28,181 nt of DNA from Bacteroidales bacterium (lineage in GTDB: Bacteria > Bacteroidota > Bacteroidia > Bacteroidales > UBA12077): assembly GCA_003446015.1 (NCBI GenBank), contig DMBU01000167.1:1-28181 (forward strand), written 5' to 3'. Position 1 is the stretch's first letter. Every line of letters begins with the position of its first letter. The position numbers were made by a program, and so were the translations under genes. Positions 14,632-23,060 of the stretch are shown in pieces. Under the pieces are notes generated by a model. It saw nothing but the letters and a program-made list of their open reading frames with translations. It was not told the origin of the DNA and made no database searches.

Positions 14632-16008
14632 ATGAACGAAAAAATCGGTAAAATTCTGGCCATTGACGATAATGAAGATATTTTATTTGCATTAAAGCTT
14701 CTGCTTAAAAATCATGTGGAGCTCATACAAACTGAAACAAATCCTGAAAAGATACCTGAACTTCTGCATAACGAAAGCTATGATGTTATACTTCTTGACA
14801 TGAATTTCACGAAAGATGCAATAAGCGGGCAGGAAGGTTTTGACTGGTTGTCCAAAATCATTGAAATTGATCCGGATGCTGTTGTTGTTTTTATAACTGC
14901 ATATGGTGATGCCGAAAAAGCTGTTAGGGCAATAAAATTAGGTGCTACTGATTTTGTTTTAAAACCATGGCAAAACGAGAAACTACTGGCAACCATTTCA
15001 TCTTCGATTAAACTTAGAAGATCAAAAAGTGAAGCTACAGATCTTAGAAAGAAACAAAAAGAGATAAGTGCTATTCAAGATCAACCTTTCCATGAGTTTA
15101 TAGGCAATTCTTCCGAAATGCAACAAGTATTTTCTACCATCCATAAAGTTGCTAAGACTGATGCAAACATACTTATTCTTGGCGAAAACGGGACAGGAAA
15201 AGAACTCGTTGCAAGGGCACTTCACCGTAATTCGCTTCGAAAAGATGAGGTTTTTATAAGCGTTGATCTAGGGTCTATTGCTGAAACATTATTTGAAAGC
15301 GAGCTTTTTGGTCACATGAAAGGTTCATTTACAGATGCAATGAAAGATAAACCAGGACGATTTGAAATTGCTTCAGGAGGAACTCTTTTTTTAGATGAGA
15401 TAGGAAACCTTTCGTTGCCTATGCAGGCAAAATTACTAACCGTTTTAGAAAGGCGTGAAATTACGAGAGTCGGAGCTAATAAGGCCAGTCATATTGATGT
15501 GAGGTTAATTTGTGCCACAAACAATAATATTCACCAAATGGTACATAATGAATCTTTCAGGCAGGACTTGCTTTATAGGATTAATACTGTTGAGATTCAT
15601 CTCCCTCCATTAAGAGAACGATTAAGTGATATTCCGTTACTTTCAGATCATTTCTTAGGGATTTATACTAAGAAATATCGAAAGAAAATAAAAGGTATAA
15701 GCTCGGAAGCAATGCGGAAATTAAATCAATATCAATGGCCCGGTAATGTTAGGGAATTACAACATGCTTTAGAGAGGGCTGTTATAATGAGTGATACAGA
15801 TATATTGCAGCCGGATGACTTTTTACTTACAACTAGAAATGAAAAAGTTGCTGAGATTGCTATTGACACATACAATCTGGAAGATATAGAAAAGAATATA
15901 ATCGTTAAAGTTTTAAAGCAAAACCAGGGGAACGTTACTCAGGCTGCAACAATCCTTGGCTTAACCCGAACATCATTATACAGAAGAATGGAGAAATATG
16001 GTCTTTAG
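14632..16008 (+). CDS. NtrC-family sigma54-dependent response regulator
   Basis: A 458-aa, three-domain activator. The receiver domain (1-120) has Asp12/Asp13, phospho-acceptor Asp56 (VILLDMNF), Thr89 and Lys111. The sigma54-interacting AAA+ domain (about 150-390) has Walker A GENGTGKE (184-191), a GAFTGA-loop equivalent GSFTDA (231-236) and Walker B GGTLFLDE (249-256). The C-terminal Fis-type HTH (about 415-458) includes NVTQAATILGLTRTSLYRRM. It would be phosphorylated by the kinase encoded in the overlapping next gene, oligomerise on enhancer sites and remodel RpoN polymerase. The GTACGA-N2-TCGTAC palindromes upstream of two -24/-12 elements nearby are the obvious candidate targets. All functional residues look intact; the GAFTGA loop has Ser and Asp substitutions, a variation also seen in active members of the family. 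Confidence 0.95.
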   Translation: MNEKIGKILAIDDNEDILFALKLLLKNHVELIQTETNPEKIPELLHNESYDVILLDMNFTKDAISGQEGFDWLSKIIEIDPDAVVVFITAYGDAEKAVRAIKLGATDFVLKPWQNEKLLATISSSIKLRRSKSEATDLRKKQKEISAIQDQPFHEFIGNSSEMQQVFSTIHKVAKTDANILILGENGTGKELVARALHRNSLRKDEVFISVDLGSIAETLFESELFGHMKGSFTDAMKDKPGRFEIASGGTLFLDEIGNLSLPMQAKLLTVLERREITRVGANKASHIDVRLICATNNNIHQMVHNESFRQDLLYRINTVEIHLPPLRERLSDIPLLSDHFLGIYTKKYRKKIKGISSEAMRKLNQYQWPGNVRELQHALERAVIMSDTDILQPDDFLLTTRNEKVAEIAIDTYNLEDIEKNIIVKVLKQNQGNVTQAATILGLTRTSLYRRMEKYGL

Positions 16009-17362
16009 GAATTTTAGATTTGTTGCTATATTTAGAATATTGTTGTTAACGGCAACAATATTTCTTTTTTTCTATACATTAACGCTGGAGTATCTTATTA
16101 CACCGTTTTTAATTTCATTAATTATAATATTTCAGATTTATTTAATATTTAAATATATTGATAAAACAAACCGCGACCTGGCAAGCTTTCTGGAATCTAT
16201 CCGTTTTTCGGAATTTACACGTTCATTCAAAATAGAGGGAATGGGATCATCATTTGATGAGCTAAATAAAGCTTTCAACGATGTAATTCAGGATTTCCAA
16301 AAAGTACGAACTGAAAAAGAAGAACAGTATCAGTATCTTCAAAGTCTTGTCAGAAATGTTGATGTTAGTATTATTACCTATCAGCGTGATGGAAAAGTTG
16401 ATATGGTTAACAATGCTTTTAAAAAATTATTTCAGGTTAATACAGTTAAAAACATACATGATCTTACAAGTATTAGTCCTGAATTTGTGAATACACTTAT
16501 TCATTTTGAAGCAGGGAAAAGCTGTCTGGTTAAAATACAAGAGGAAGATGATATTTTACAATTAGCAGTATCGGGAACAGAATTTAAGATTTTAAATAAA
16601 AGTATAATTCTGGTTACTATTAAAAATATTCAAAGCGTTCTAGAGGATCAGGAAACTGAAAGCTGGCAAAAGCTGATTCGGGTTCTTACTCATGAAATAA
16701 TGAATTCGATAACACCTATTTCTTCAATCACTTCAACGCTGGACTTAATGTTTAATGATGCCAAAAATAATGAAACTCCACCCGATAAAGAAACCATTGA
16801 AGAAGTACACCTTGCGATAAAAACAATTAATAAGCGGAGTAATGGCTTACTTCATTTTGTTGAAACGTATAGAAATCTGACAAAAATTCCTAAACCGAAT
16901 TTTAGAATAGCCAGAGTAAAAGAAGTGTTAGACGACATTAATCTTTTAGTAAAAGAAGAACTAAAAGAAAATAATGTAGATTACAAGGTGACCATTGAAC
17001 CTGAATCAATTGAATTTCATGCCGATACAAAATTAATTGAACAGGTGCTTATAAATTTGATAAAAAATGCCATTCACGCTCTTGAAAACACTGAGAAACC
17101 AAGCATTCATGTAAAAGCATATTATAATAAGCGTGGAAGGGTAACCATTCAGGTAATAGATAACGGACAAGGTATACTAAAAGATGTATTAGACAAAATA
17201 TTTATACCATTCTTCACAACCAAACCAAAAGGCTCAGGTATAGGATTAAGTCTTTCTAAACAAATTATGCGCCTGCACGGAGGTTCTATTACGGCTCATT
17301 CAGAAGCAGGAAATCAGCCTACGGGCAAGCAAGGAGGAACTACATTTACAATGACGTTTTAG
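15998..17362 (+). CDS. Membrane histidine kinase (NtrB/NtrY-like), partner of the sigma54 activator
   Basis: The 454-aa kinase overlaps the end of the regulator gene by 11 bp, so the two are translationally coupled and form a cognate pair. It has two N-terminal transmembrane helices (about 5-26 and 29-51) with almost no periplasmic loop. A linker and a PAS-like domain follow (about 105-200, SIITYQRDGKVDMVNNAFKKLF). The HisKA box has acceptor His232 (LTHEIMNSITPIS), and the HATPase domain has N-box Asn357 (NLIKNAIHAL), DNGQG (388-392) and GSGIGLSLS (412-420). The lack of a sensory periplasmic domain suggests it reads a signal in the membrane or cytoplasm, such as envelope stress or the state of the transporter; this is inferred. 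Confidence 0.93.
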   Translation: MVFRNFRFVAIFRILLLTATIFLFFYTLTLEYLITPFLISLIIIFQIYLIFKYIDKTNRDLASFLESIRFSEFTRSFKIEGMGSSFDELNKAFNDVIQDFQKVRTEKEEQYQYLQSLVRNVDVSIITYQRDGKVDMVNNAFKKLFQVNTVKNIHDLTSISPEFVNTLIHFEAGKSCLVKIQEEDDILQLAVSGTEFKILNKSIILVTIKNIQSVLEDQETESWQKLIRVLTHEIMNSITPISSITSTLDLMFNDAKNNETPPDKETIEEVHLAIKTINKRSNGLLHFVETYRNLTKIPKPNFRIARVKEVLDDINLLVKEELKENNVDYKVTIEPESIEFHADTKLIEQVLINLIKNAIHALENTEKPSIHVKAYYNKRGRVTIQVIDNGQGILKDVLDKIFIPFFTTKPKGSGIGLSLSKQIMRLHGGSITAHSEAGNQPTGKQGGTTFTMTF

Positions 17363-17377
17363 AAATCTTAGTCTATT

Positions 17378-18454
17378 TTATCCAAATTTTATTAAAAGTT
17401 GTTTGTCATACAACTTTGCTATCATAATTGAAAGTCGCAACAAATCGTAAGAATCATTTCTATTTGTCAGAATTAAAATTGTAATCTTTGAATTTGGAAG
17501 GTGTAAAACAAAATTTGTATAGCCTTCAAATGATCCTCCCTGCCAATAATAAGGTATCCCATTCTTTTCCATAATGCTCCACCCTAAGCCTGCATTTGGA
17601 ATTACATCTCCATTATTTAAGGTATTTATTTCAAAAATCTTTTTCACTAAACTTTTATTCTCTGAATCATTGTTAAATAAAACATTATCCCATTTAGCAT
17701 AATCCTCTGAATTAGTGTAAATACCCTGTTCTCCATATATTAAACTTTGTTTTCTAATTACTTCATATTTAGTATCAATCTTAAAATGAGCATCTGCCAG
17801 GTTTTTTATTTGAGAGAAATCTTCTGATAAAAACGTATTATTCATTAGATTGTCTTTAAATAAATATTTTTCTAGAAATTTTTTATACGATTTTCTAGAT
17901 TTTTTTTCAATAATTTTTACAAGTAGAGTATAATCAGAATTACTATATTTCCATTTTGAACCAGGTTTATACAGCAGACTATCCTCTTGACTTAAATAAT
18001 TTAAAATATCATCATTTAATATTACTTTTTGAGGATCATAGCTTTTTAATCCTGATGTATGATTTAATAGGTTAATAATTTTGACTTTTCTTCCATACTC
18101 AGGAAAACCTTTGAAGATATCTGCAATATTATCATCTAAATTCAGTTTTTTATTTTCAACAAGTTTCAGTATTGCAAAAGCTGTAAATGTTTTTGACAAA
18201 CCCGCTAAATTAAATAATTTATCAGAAGTCATTTTTATACTATCTTGAATATTAGAAAGACCATAAGCTTTATTAAAGAGAGTATTCCCTTCTTGTATCA
18301 CTGTGATTATTGCACCTGGATATTCCCCTGAGAAATATTCCAAGTAATCGTCAATATTCTTTTCAGTAATTTCTTTAGAATTAATTTGGGCTATTCCTTT
18401 TAAATAAATAAGCTGAAAAAAGATTAATAAAAAAAAGATTGTTTTAAGATTCAT
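17378..18454 (-). CDS. Beta-lactamase-fold (serine hydrolase-like) protein lacking the catalytic serine
   Basis: The 358-aa protein has a signal peptide (MNLKTIFFLLIFFQLIYLKGIAQ) and the fold of the class C beta-lactamase/PBP4* family: DKLFNLAGLSKTFTAFAILKLVE, the NHTSGL segment, KWKYSNSDYTLL with Tyr170-Ser171-Asn172, and a late WQGGSFEGYTNF. In active members the first motif reads S-x-x-K; here the position three before Lys88 is Gly85 (codon GGT, one base from AGT). The late H-x-G-type triad is Q305-G-G. The reading frame is otherwise intact, so this looks like a non-catalytic member that may bind peptidoglycan peptides or another ligand. It starts five bp after the stop of the TPR gene and is clearly in operon with it. 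A sequencing error at one base cannot be excluded. Confidence 0.82.
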   Translation of the reverse strand: MNLKTIFFLLIFFQLIYLKGIAQINSKEITEKNIDDYLEYFSGEYPGAIITVIQEGNTLFNKAYGLSNIQDSIKMTSDKLFNLAGLSKTFTAFAILKLVENKKLNLDDNIADIFKGFPEYGRKVKIINLLNHTSGLKSYDPQKVILNDDILNYLSQEDSLLYKPGSKWKYSNSDYTLLVKIIEKKSRKSYKKFLEKYLFKDNLMNNTFLSEDFSQIKNLADAHFKIDTKYEVIRKQSLIYGEQGIYTNSEDYAKWDNVLFNNDSENKSLVKKIFEINTLNNGDVIPNAGLGWSIMEKNGIPYYWQGGSFEGYTNFVLHLPNSKITILILTNRNDSYDLLRLSIMIAKLYDKQLLIKFG

Positions 18455-18459
18455 AGCAA

Positions 18460-19803
18460 TTAATGTTTATTATTTCGACAATACATCTTTATTTTCTCTT
18501 CAGCTTGAACAACACCTAATTCTAGTGCTCTATTAAAATCAATACATCCTCCTGCAAAATCATTAATATTTATTTTTGAAATGCCTCTGTTAAGATAAGC
18601 AACACCATTATTTGGTCTCAAACTTAAGTACATATTATAATCTGTTATAGCCTCAGTATGTTTTTTTAGTATCCCTAATGATATTGCACGACCAAGATAT
18701 GCATCAGCAAATTGAGTATCTATTTTTAATGTTTGGTTAAAATCCTGAATAGACGATTCAAACTTCAGATTCATTGCTTTACCAACACCTCTGTTATATA
18801 AAGCTTCTGCATAATCTTTTTTTATTTTAATTGCTTTATCAAACTCAACAATTGCTTTTGAGGGATCAGATTTATACAAATAAACCATCCCTTTTCTAAA
18901 ATATGATTCATGATCATTGCTATTCAACTCAATTGCTTTATTAAAATCTAATAAAGCTTCATCGTATTTAAGCAAAGCAGCTTTGGCATTTCCACGTTTT
19001 TTGAATGATTTTGCATCCTCAGAATTAATCTCAATTGCTTTATTAAAATCCAGCAATGCTCCCTCATAATCTTTAATTTGGAGTTTAAAATAACCTCTTT
19101 GGTAATATGCATCTTGATTATTTGCATCAAGATTAATTATTGCATCATAATCAGCAATTGCACCTTTATAATCCTCTTTATTAATACGATATTTTACTCT
19201 TCGCTGATAAGCATCTAAATTTTCACTATCCAGATCCAGAGCTTTATTAAAATCCTGAACAGATCCTTCCATATCACCTAAGTTAGCTTTTACAATACCT
19301 CGTTGGTGGTAAGCTTCTGCATAGCTAGAGTCTAATAAAAGCGATGTATTAAGATTTTCTAATGCTTCTTTATATTGTTTTAAATTTGACTGAACATAAC
19401 CTAAGAAATAAAAACCTGTAGGATTCTGTTTATTTAAGTCCACAGCTTTACTTAAATCTTGTTCCGCTTTATTCCATTCACCTTTTTTAATAAAAACTAA
19501 AGCTCGTCCAAAAAAAACATCGTAGTTATAATTATCAATTTCCAGCAATTTGTTAAAGTCAATCAGAGCCTTTTCGTCTTGTTCCAATTGATAATATGCA
19601 TTTGCCCTGGCTAATAATACATTTATGTTTTTCTTATCAAGTTTTAAAGCTTTACCATAATATTTTACAGCTGATTCATATTGAGATGAGTCGGCAAAAG
19701 CGATTCCTTTTTTATAAAAAGAATCTGAAATACGAGGTTTTATTATCAAGAAACTAATACTGATAATAAGTATTGCTACTATGTAGATTATCCATTTTTT
19801 CAT
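18460..19803 (-). CDS. Membrane-anchored protein of twelve tetratricopeptide repeats
   Basis: The 447-aa protein has an N-terminal uncleaved-looking membrane anchor (about 4-22, WIIYIVAILIISISFLII). It is followed by twelve consecutive 34-residue TPR units filling the rest, with the usual A/G-8, Y-11, A-20 and P/D-32 pattern (AEAYHQRGIVKANLGDMEGSVQDFNKALDLD and others). No other domain is present. The repeats form a superhelix for protein-protein contacts, presumably on the periplasmic side. It is the first gene of a two-gene unit with the serine-less beta-lactamase-fold protein. The DNA shows approximate 102-bp repetition (AATTGCTTTATTAAAATC boxes on the plus strand), consistent with recent repeat duplication. 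The partner protein is unknown. Confidence 0.9.
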   Translation of the reverse strand: MKKWIIYIVAILIISISFLIIKPRISDSFYKKGIAFADSSQYESAVKYYGKALKLDKKNINVLLARANAYYQLEQDEKALIDFNKLLEIDNYNYDVFFGRALVFIKKGEWNKAEQDLSKAVDLNKQNPTGFYFLGYVQSNLKQYKEALENLNTSLLLDSSYAEAYHQRGIVKANLGDMEGSVQDFNKALDLDSENLDAYQRRVKYRINKEDYKGAIADYDAIINLDANNQDAYYQRGYFKLQIKDYEGALLDFNKAIEINSEDAKSFKKRGNAKAALLKYDEALLDFNKAIELNSNDHESYFRKGMVYLYKSDPSKAIVEFDKAIKIKKDYAEALYNRGVGKAMNLKFESSIQDFNQTLKIDTQFADAYLGRAISLGILKKHTEAITDYNMYLSLRPNNGVAYLNRGISKININDFAGGCIDFNRALELGVVQAEEKIKMYCRNNKH

Positions 19804-19841
19804 ATTTCCCTAAGTTATTTTAAATAAAATTTTATTCATTA

Positions 19842-19849
19842 CAAATTTA
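19842..19849 (-). promoter_or_regulatory. -7 element of the TPR/beta-lactamase-fold operon
   Basis: The minus strand reads TAAATTTG, a TAnnTTTG match about 40 bp ahead of the ATG at 19803. No clear -33 TTTG is seen. Confidence 0.4.
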
Positions 19850-19911
19850 AACTATTAATATTCCGTACTAATGCACTCTTAGTAATTGAATTAATAATAC
19901 ATAAAAATAAG

Positions 19912-19942
19912 ATAAAAAAAATGCTTTGCAAAAGCAAAGCAT
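19912..19942 (-). terminator. Intrinsic terminator of the PorP/SprF gene
   Basis: ATGCTTTGC (19921-19929) and GCAAAGCAT (19934-19942) form a nine-bp stem with an AAAA loop. On the minus strand it is followed by a run of seven T. It lies 22 bp past the PorP/SprF stop, closing the T9SS locus. Confidence 0.82.
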
Positions 19943-19964
19943 CACCCAAAATTATTATTACGAA

Positions 19965-20942
19965 TTAAAATCTGTTCAACCATCTGTAACGTCTGGTATT
20001 ATCACCAAATTTCAATCCAATCATAATTTCATGTGAGCCATAACTAATTCGCTGAATATCATTTAACGAATAATCAAATGCATAACCAAAGTATAAACGG
20101 TCTACTTTTATACCCACTGTTGTAATAAAAGCATTACCTGTTCTATATGAAAATCCAAGCCAATAATCTCTTTTATAATAACCTTTTATTGATACATCAG
20201 CCTGTAAATTAAAAGCTTCTGTGGTTTTTATCAATAATGAAGGTTCTATTTCAAAATCATTATCCATATCGTATTTATACCCCGTAGATAAATAATAATG
20301 ACGTACCTGTTGATAATCTGTAAAGCTATTATCTGCTCCAAATTTTACAGCTGCCTGAAATAAATTCTTTGTAGACAATCCAATATAAAAAGGTTGGTAT
20401 GTATAAAAAATCCCTACACTACCATCAGGTATAAACATGCTTTCTCTTGCCTGGTCTAATAAAGGATCATATCCTTCAGAAGTAAGTAAATCATTCGTAT
20501 TAATCCTAAACTGGTATGCTGATAATGATAAGCCTAAAGAAAGCTGACCATCACTTATAAACATATGATAGGCATATGATAACTCCAAACCGGTTCTTCC
20601 GATTGGTCCATTCTGGTCGTTGTATAAATAACCCCCCAAGCCAATTTTCCCACTAGGACGACGTTTTCTTGTTCTCTTTTTAACTGATCGTGATTTTGAA
20701 ACATAACTGGTTTTCAAAATCCTGGTTTGGCCACTTATAGCCTGTGTAGAAGGTGCTCCATCGAATCCGAGCCATTGTTGTCGTGCAGTAAGATTAAAAG
20801 AAGTATAGCCCTCGCTTCCTGCAAAGGCAGGATTTATGAGGTATTGGTTCATTGTATATTGACTGTAAATAGGTTCTTGCTGACTTTTGGCAGAGAACAC
20901 AGCTAAGGTTATGATATACAGTATTATTAATATTTTTTTCAT
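19965..20942 (-). CDS. PorP/SprF family type IX secretion outer-membrane protein
   Basis: The start at 20942 is chosen because it gives a clean signal peptide (MKKILIILYIITLAVFSAKSQ); the in-frame Met at 20957 adds five residues. The 325-aa product has the PorP/SprF hallmark directly after cleavage, QQEPIYSQYTMNQYLINPAFAGSEGYTSFNLTARQQWLGFDGAPST, then GLGGYLYNDQNGPIGRTGLELSYAYH and a barrel of alternating strands ending RYRWLNRF. Members are 14-strand-like outer-membrane proteins. In gliding Bacteroidota, SprF-type members are needed for secretion of partner proteins carrying type B CTDs. The gene directly upstream encodes such a protein, 42 bp away, so the two are a likely dedicated pair. 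Confidence 0.92.
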   Translation of the reverse strand: MKKILIILYIITLAVFSAKSQQEPIYSQYTMNQYLINPAFAGSEGYTSFNLTARQQWLGFDGAPSTQAISGQTRILKTSYVSKSRSVKKRTRKRRPSGKIGLGGYLYNDQNGPIGRTGLELSYAYHMFISDGQLSLGLSLSAYQFRINTNDLLTSEGYDPLLDQARESMFIPDGSVGIFYTYQPFYIGLSTKNLFQAAVKFGADNSFTDYQQVRHYYLSTGYKYDMDNDFEIEPSLLIKTTEAFNLQADVSIKGYYKRDYWLGFSYRTGNAFITTVGIKVDRLYFGYAFDYSLNDIQRISYGSHEIMIGLKFGDNTRRYRWLNRF

Positions 20943-20984
20943 TTCAACACAAAACAAATCAATCTTAATGAAATTTCCAAAATT

Positions 20985-21989
20985 CTACCTGATTATTGTT
21001 ACTGTACCAACGATTGCTTCTTCACCATTATGTAAATCTATAACATAATAATACGAATCCATCGGTAGTTTTTTACCTTTCTGATCGGTACCATTCCAGT
21101 ATTGATCAGAGGAATATCCATCAGAATGATAAACTCTCTCTCCCCAACGGTTATAAACATCAACAGTTACTTCATCAAATACAAATAATTGTTCAATGTT
21201 CCAGGTATCATTTGTACCATCGTCGTTTGGAGTAAATGCATTAGGTATTTCAAGGTCCCCACAAAACCTTACTACTATAGTATCAGATCCTTCACAACCA
21301 AATTCATCAGTTACTTTAACCCATATTTCCTGATCAAGTGTTTGCGTATATGCTGTAAAAGTAGAAGTAATGTCTCCGTTAAACCAATCATAATATATAC
21401 CATATTCAGATACATCAAACACAAGGCCATCTTCACCACAGAAAGTTGTATCTGAGCCTAAATCCACTAATGGTGATTCGTGAACAATTAAAGTTGCAGT
21501 ATCGGAACTTGTACATCCATATTCATCAGCAACTTTTACCCAGTATTCACCCCCTGTCATTGCAATCAATGTTTCACCATCACTATTATCCTGCCATAAA
21601 TAAGAACTTACGTCAGAAGCTGCAGCTATAAATTCATACGTTTCTCCTGAACAAATTTCAGCATCTATACCAATATCAACAAAAGGGGTCGTAATAATAA
21701 CTGTATCCCGATAAGGTTCCCCTTCACAACCATAAATACTGGTTTCTGTTACTGTTAAAAAATGTGCCCCGGCAATATTATTCCATTGTACCACAATAGA
21801 ATCATTATAATTTCTAATAATTGTTCCTCCTGTTACTTCCCAGTCGAAGAAAGAGTTTCCGTTATCACCAGAAACTCCATATGATGCAAAACTTCCACCA
21901 CAAGCAACAGGTAAATCCTGAGCATAACTATTCGACCCTAAACCTGTTAGTAATAAAATTAAAAAAAATATGTTAAGATTTTTTTTCAA
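20985..21989 (-). CDS. T9SS cargo with Ig/PKD-like domains and a type B (CHU_C) C-terminal domain
   Basis: The 334-aa protein has a signal peptide (MKKNLNIFFLILLLTGLGSNSYAQ). A PKD-like domain follows (about 27-105), then two cysteine-containing Ig-like repeats (about 107-169 and 170-243, each with an ICSGETYEF or FCGEDGLVF start and a YGCTSSDTA or FGCEGSDTI end). The C-terminal gliding-motility-associated domain is at 248-334 (IPNAFTPNDDGTNDTW, VDVYNRWGERVYHS, YYYVIDL). The type B CTD directs export through the T9SS and attachment at the surface with help from SprF-like proteins; the adjacent PorP/SprF gene fits this. The protein is short for this class and has little besides Ig repeats, so it may act as a surface anchor or base for the two larger upstream products rather than as an enzyme. 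Confidence 0.9.
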   Translation of the reverse strand: MKKNLNIFFLILLLTGLGSNSYAQDLPVACGGSFASYGVSGDNGNSFFDWEVTGGTIIRNYNDSIVVQWNNIAGAHFLTVTETSIYGCEGEPYRDTVIITTPFVDIGIDAEICSGETYEFIAAASDVSSYLWQDNSDGETLIAMTGGEYWVKVADEYGCTSSDTATLIVHESPLVDLGSDTTFCGEDGLVFDVSEYGIYYDWFNGDITSTFTAYTQTLDQEIWVKVTDEFGCEGSDTIVVRFCGDLEIPNAFTPNDDGTNDTWNIEQLFVFDEVTVDVYNRWGERVYHSDGYSSDQYWNGTDQKGKKLPMDSYYYVIDLHNGEEAIVGTVTIIR

Positions 21990-22024
21990 TTGATCTGATC
22001 TTTAGTTATGCTTTTTTCATTTTG

Positions 22025-22056
22025 AAAACTGGTTCAGGTTACCCTGAACCAGTTTT
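22025..22056 (-). terminator. Strong hairpin between the 326-aa and type B CTD genes
   Basis: AAAACTGGTTCAGG (22025-22038) and its exact complement (22043-22056) form a 14-bp stem with a four-base loop. Only four T end the minus-strand side, so it may be a partial terminator or an RNA-stabilising structure. It would make the 326-aa gene more abundant than the downstream CTD and SprF genes. Confidence 0.65.
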
Positions 22057-22079
22057 TATTATTTATTAAAATTCTTTTA

Positions 22080-23060
22080 TTAGTTTGACCATGTATCAAT
22101 AATATGATAGATTGGTCCAGTTGCAGGAGCAGGATAAATAGTAACAACAACTTGGTCAGCAGCAGCTGTAGCAGGATAATCAGTATATGCTGAAGCGTCT
22201 GCTGTTGAACCATTTAATGTAATAAAATCACCAAAACGAGAAGCTCTGTCGTTTACAGATGCTAAAGTATATGTATAAACAGTAACTGCATCGCGAGTTC
22301 CATTATTAATAGCTAAGAAACTACCTACAGTCATGATATCATAAGCAGCAGAAGCAGCTTGAGCATCAAAACCACCATTTGTTTGTGTATACTCTGCAGC
22401 ATATGTCTGAACAGCAAATTGAGTTGTTCCTAGTTCATCATCATACCAAAATTCGTCTGCAGAAGCATCATCAAGAGTTTTAATTTCTAAATTCCAGGCA
22501 AGATGAAAATTTTCCCAGCCACCAGCAATAGTTGTATTTAAATTAGCTGGAAGACCTGCAGCACCTTCACATAAATCGTATGTAGCATCGCCACCATTTA
22601 TAGCAAATGAAGGAGCAGTAACAACATTAACAGTAATTTGAGTTGTAGCTCCAGCACAACTACCATATGCAGCTGGAGAAACTTCAGATACTGTCACTGT
22701 ATAAGGAGAACCAGCAGCATCACCAGCACCAGCAGATATTACAGTATAATTATCCTGTACATTATCCTGGCTAAATCCTAGAGTAGCTGTAGCCTCATCC
22801 CAATTCCAAGTATATCCATCAGTTAAAGTCCATGTTGAAGTAGCAGGATTATAACTTGGGTGAAAATATGTGTCAGGGAATGCCCAAATTGGAACTGAAG
22901 TACCCTCAGTAATATAAGTTGTTGCATCAACAGCACCTGACTCATAATCAGTTGAAGCACCCGGAAGGGCTGTAGCGTTATGAGTTTGAGCAAACGCTCC
23001 TGTAATTACAAATGCTAATACTAAAGTAAAAGCAAATTTTAAAATGTTCATTTTTTTCAT
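22080..23060 (-). CDS. Secreted Ala/Thr-rich protein with a TGPxYHIxxTWxN tail
   Basis: This 326-aa protein has a clear signal peptide (MKKMNILKFAFTLVLAFVITGAFAQ) and a mature part rich in Ala, Thr, Tyr and Gly. It seems to be two or three beta-sandwich (PKD/Ig-like) regions: WTLTDGYTWNWDEATATLGFSQDN, YTVTVSEVSPAAYGSC...ITVNVV, and a last segment ending in QVVVTIYPAP. There is no recognisable type A or type B T9SS CTD. Instead it ends PATGPIYHIIDTWSN, a tail shared with the giant protein upstream. Heavy use of GCA/GCT codons and low complexity suggest strong expression. It lies between the giant protein and the type B CTD protein on the same strand. It could be a structural subunit of a surface layer, fibre or sheath; this is inferred from context. 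Confidence 0.75.
   Translation of the reverse strand: MKKMNILKFAFTLVLAFVITGAFAQTHNATALPGASTDYESGAVDATTYITEGTSVPIWAFPDTYFHPSYNPATSTWTLTDGYTWNWDEATATLGFSQDNVQDNYTVISAGAGDAAGSPYTVTVSEVSPAAYGSCAGATTQITVNVVTAPSFAINGGDATYDLCEGAAGLPANLNTTIAGGWENFHLAWNLEIKTLDDASADEFWYDDELGTTQFAVQTYAAEYTQTNGGFDAQAASAAYDIMTVGSFLAINNGTRDAVTVYTYTLASVNDRASRFGDFITLNGSTADASAYTDYPATAAADQVVVTIYPAPATGPIYHIIDTWSN

Noticed and set aside
15301..15340. GSFTDA in place of GAFTGA as evidence that the regulator cannot contact sigma54
   Set aside because: Ser and Asp variants of the loop occur in active family members, and the sigma54-type promoters next to the gene argue that it works.
17363..17377. Terminator between the convergent kinase and beta-lactamase-fold genes
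   Set aside because: Only 15 bp separate the two stop codons and no inverted repeat is visible.
18880..19590. Direct DNA repeats (AATTGCTTTATTAAAATC every about 102 bp) as a CRISPR-like or tandem array
   Set aside because: The period is exactly three times 34 codons and coincides with TPR units; the repeats are protein-coding.
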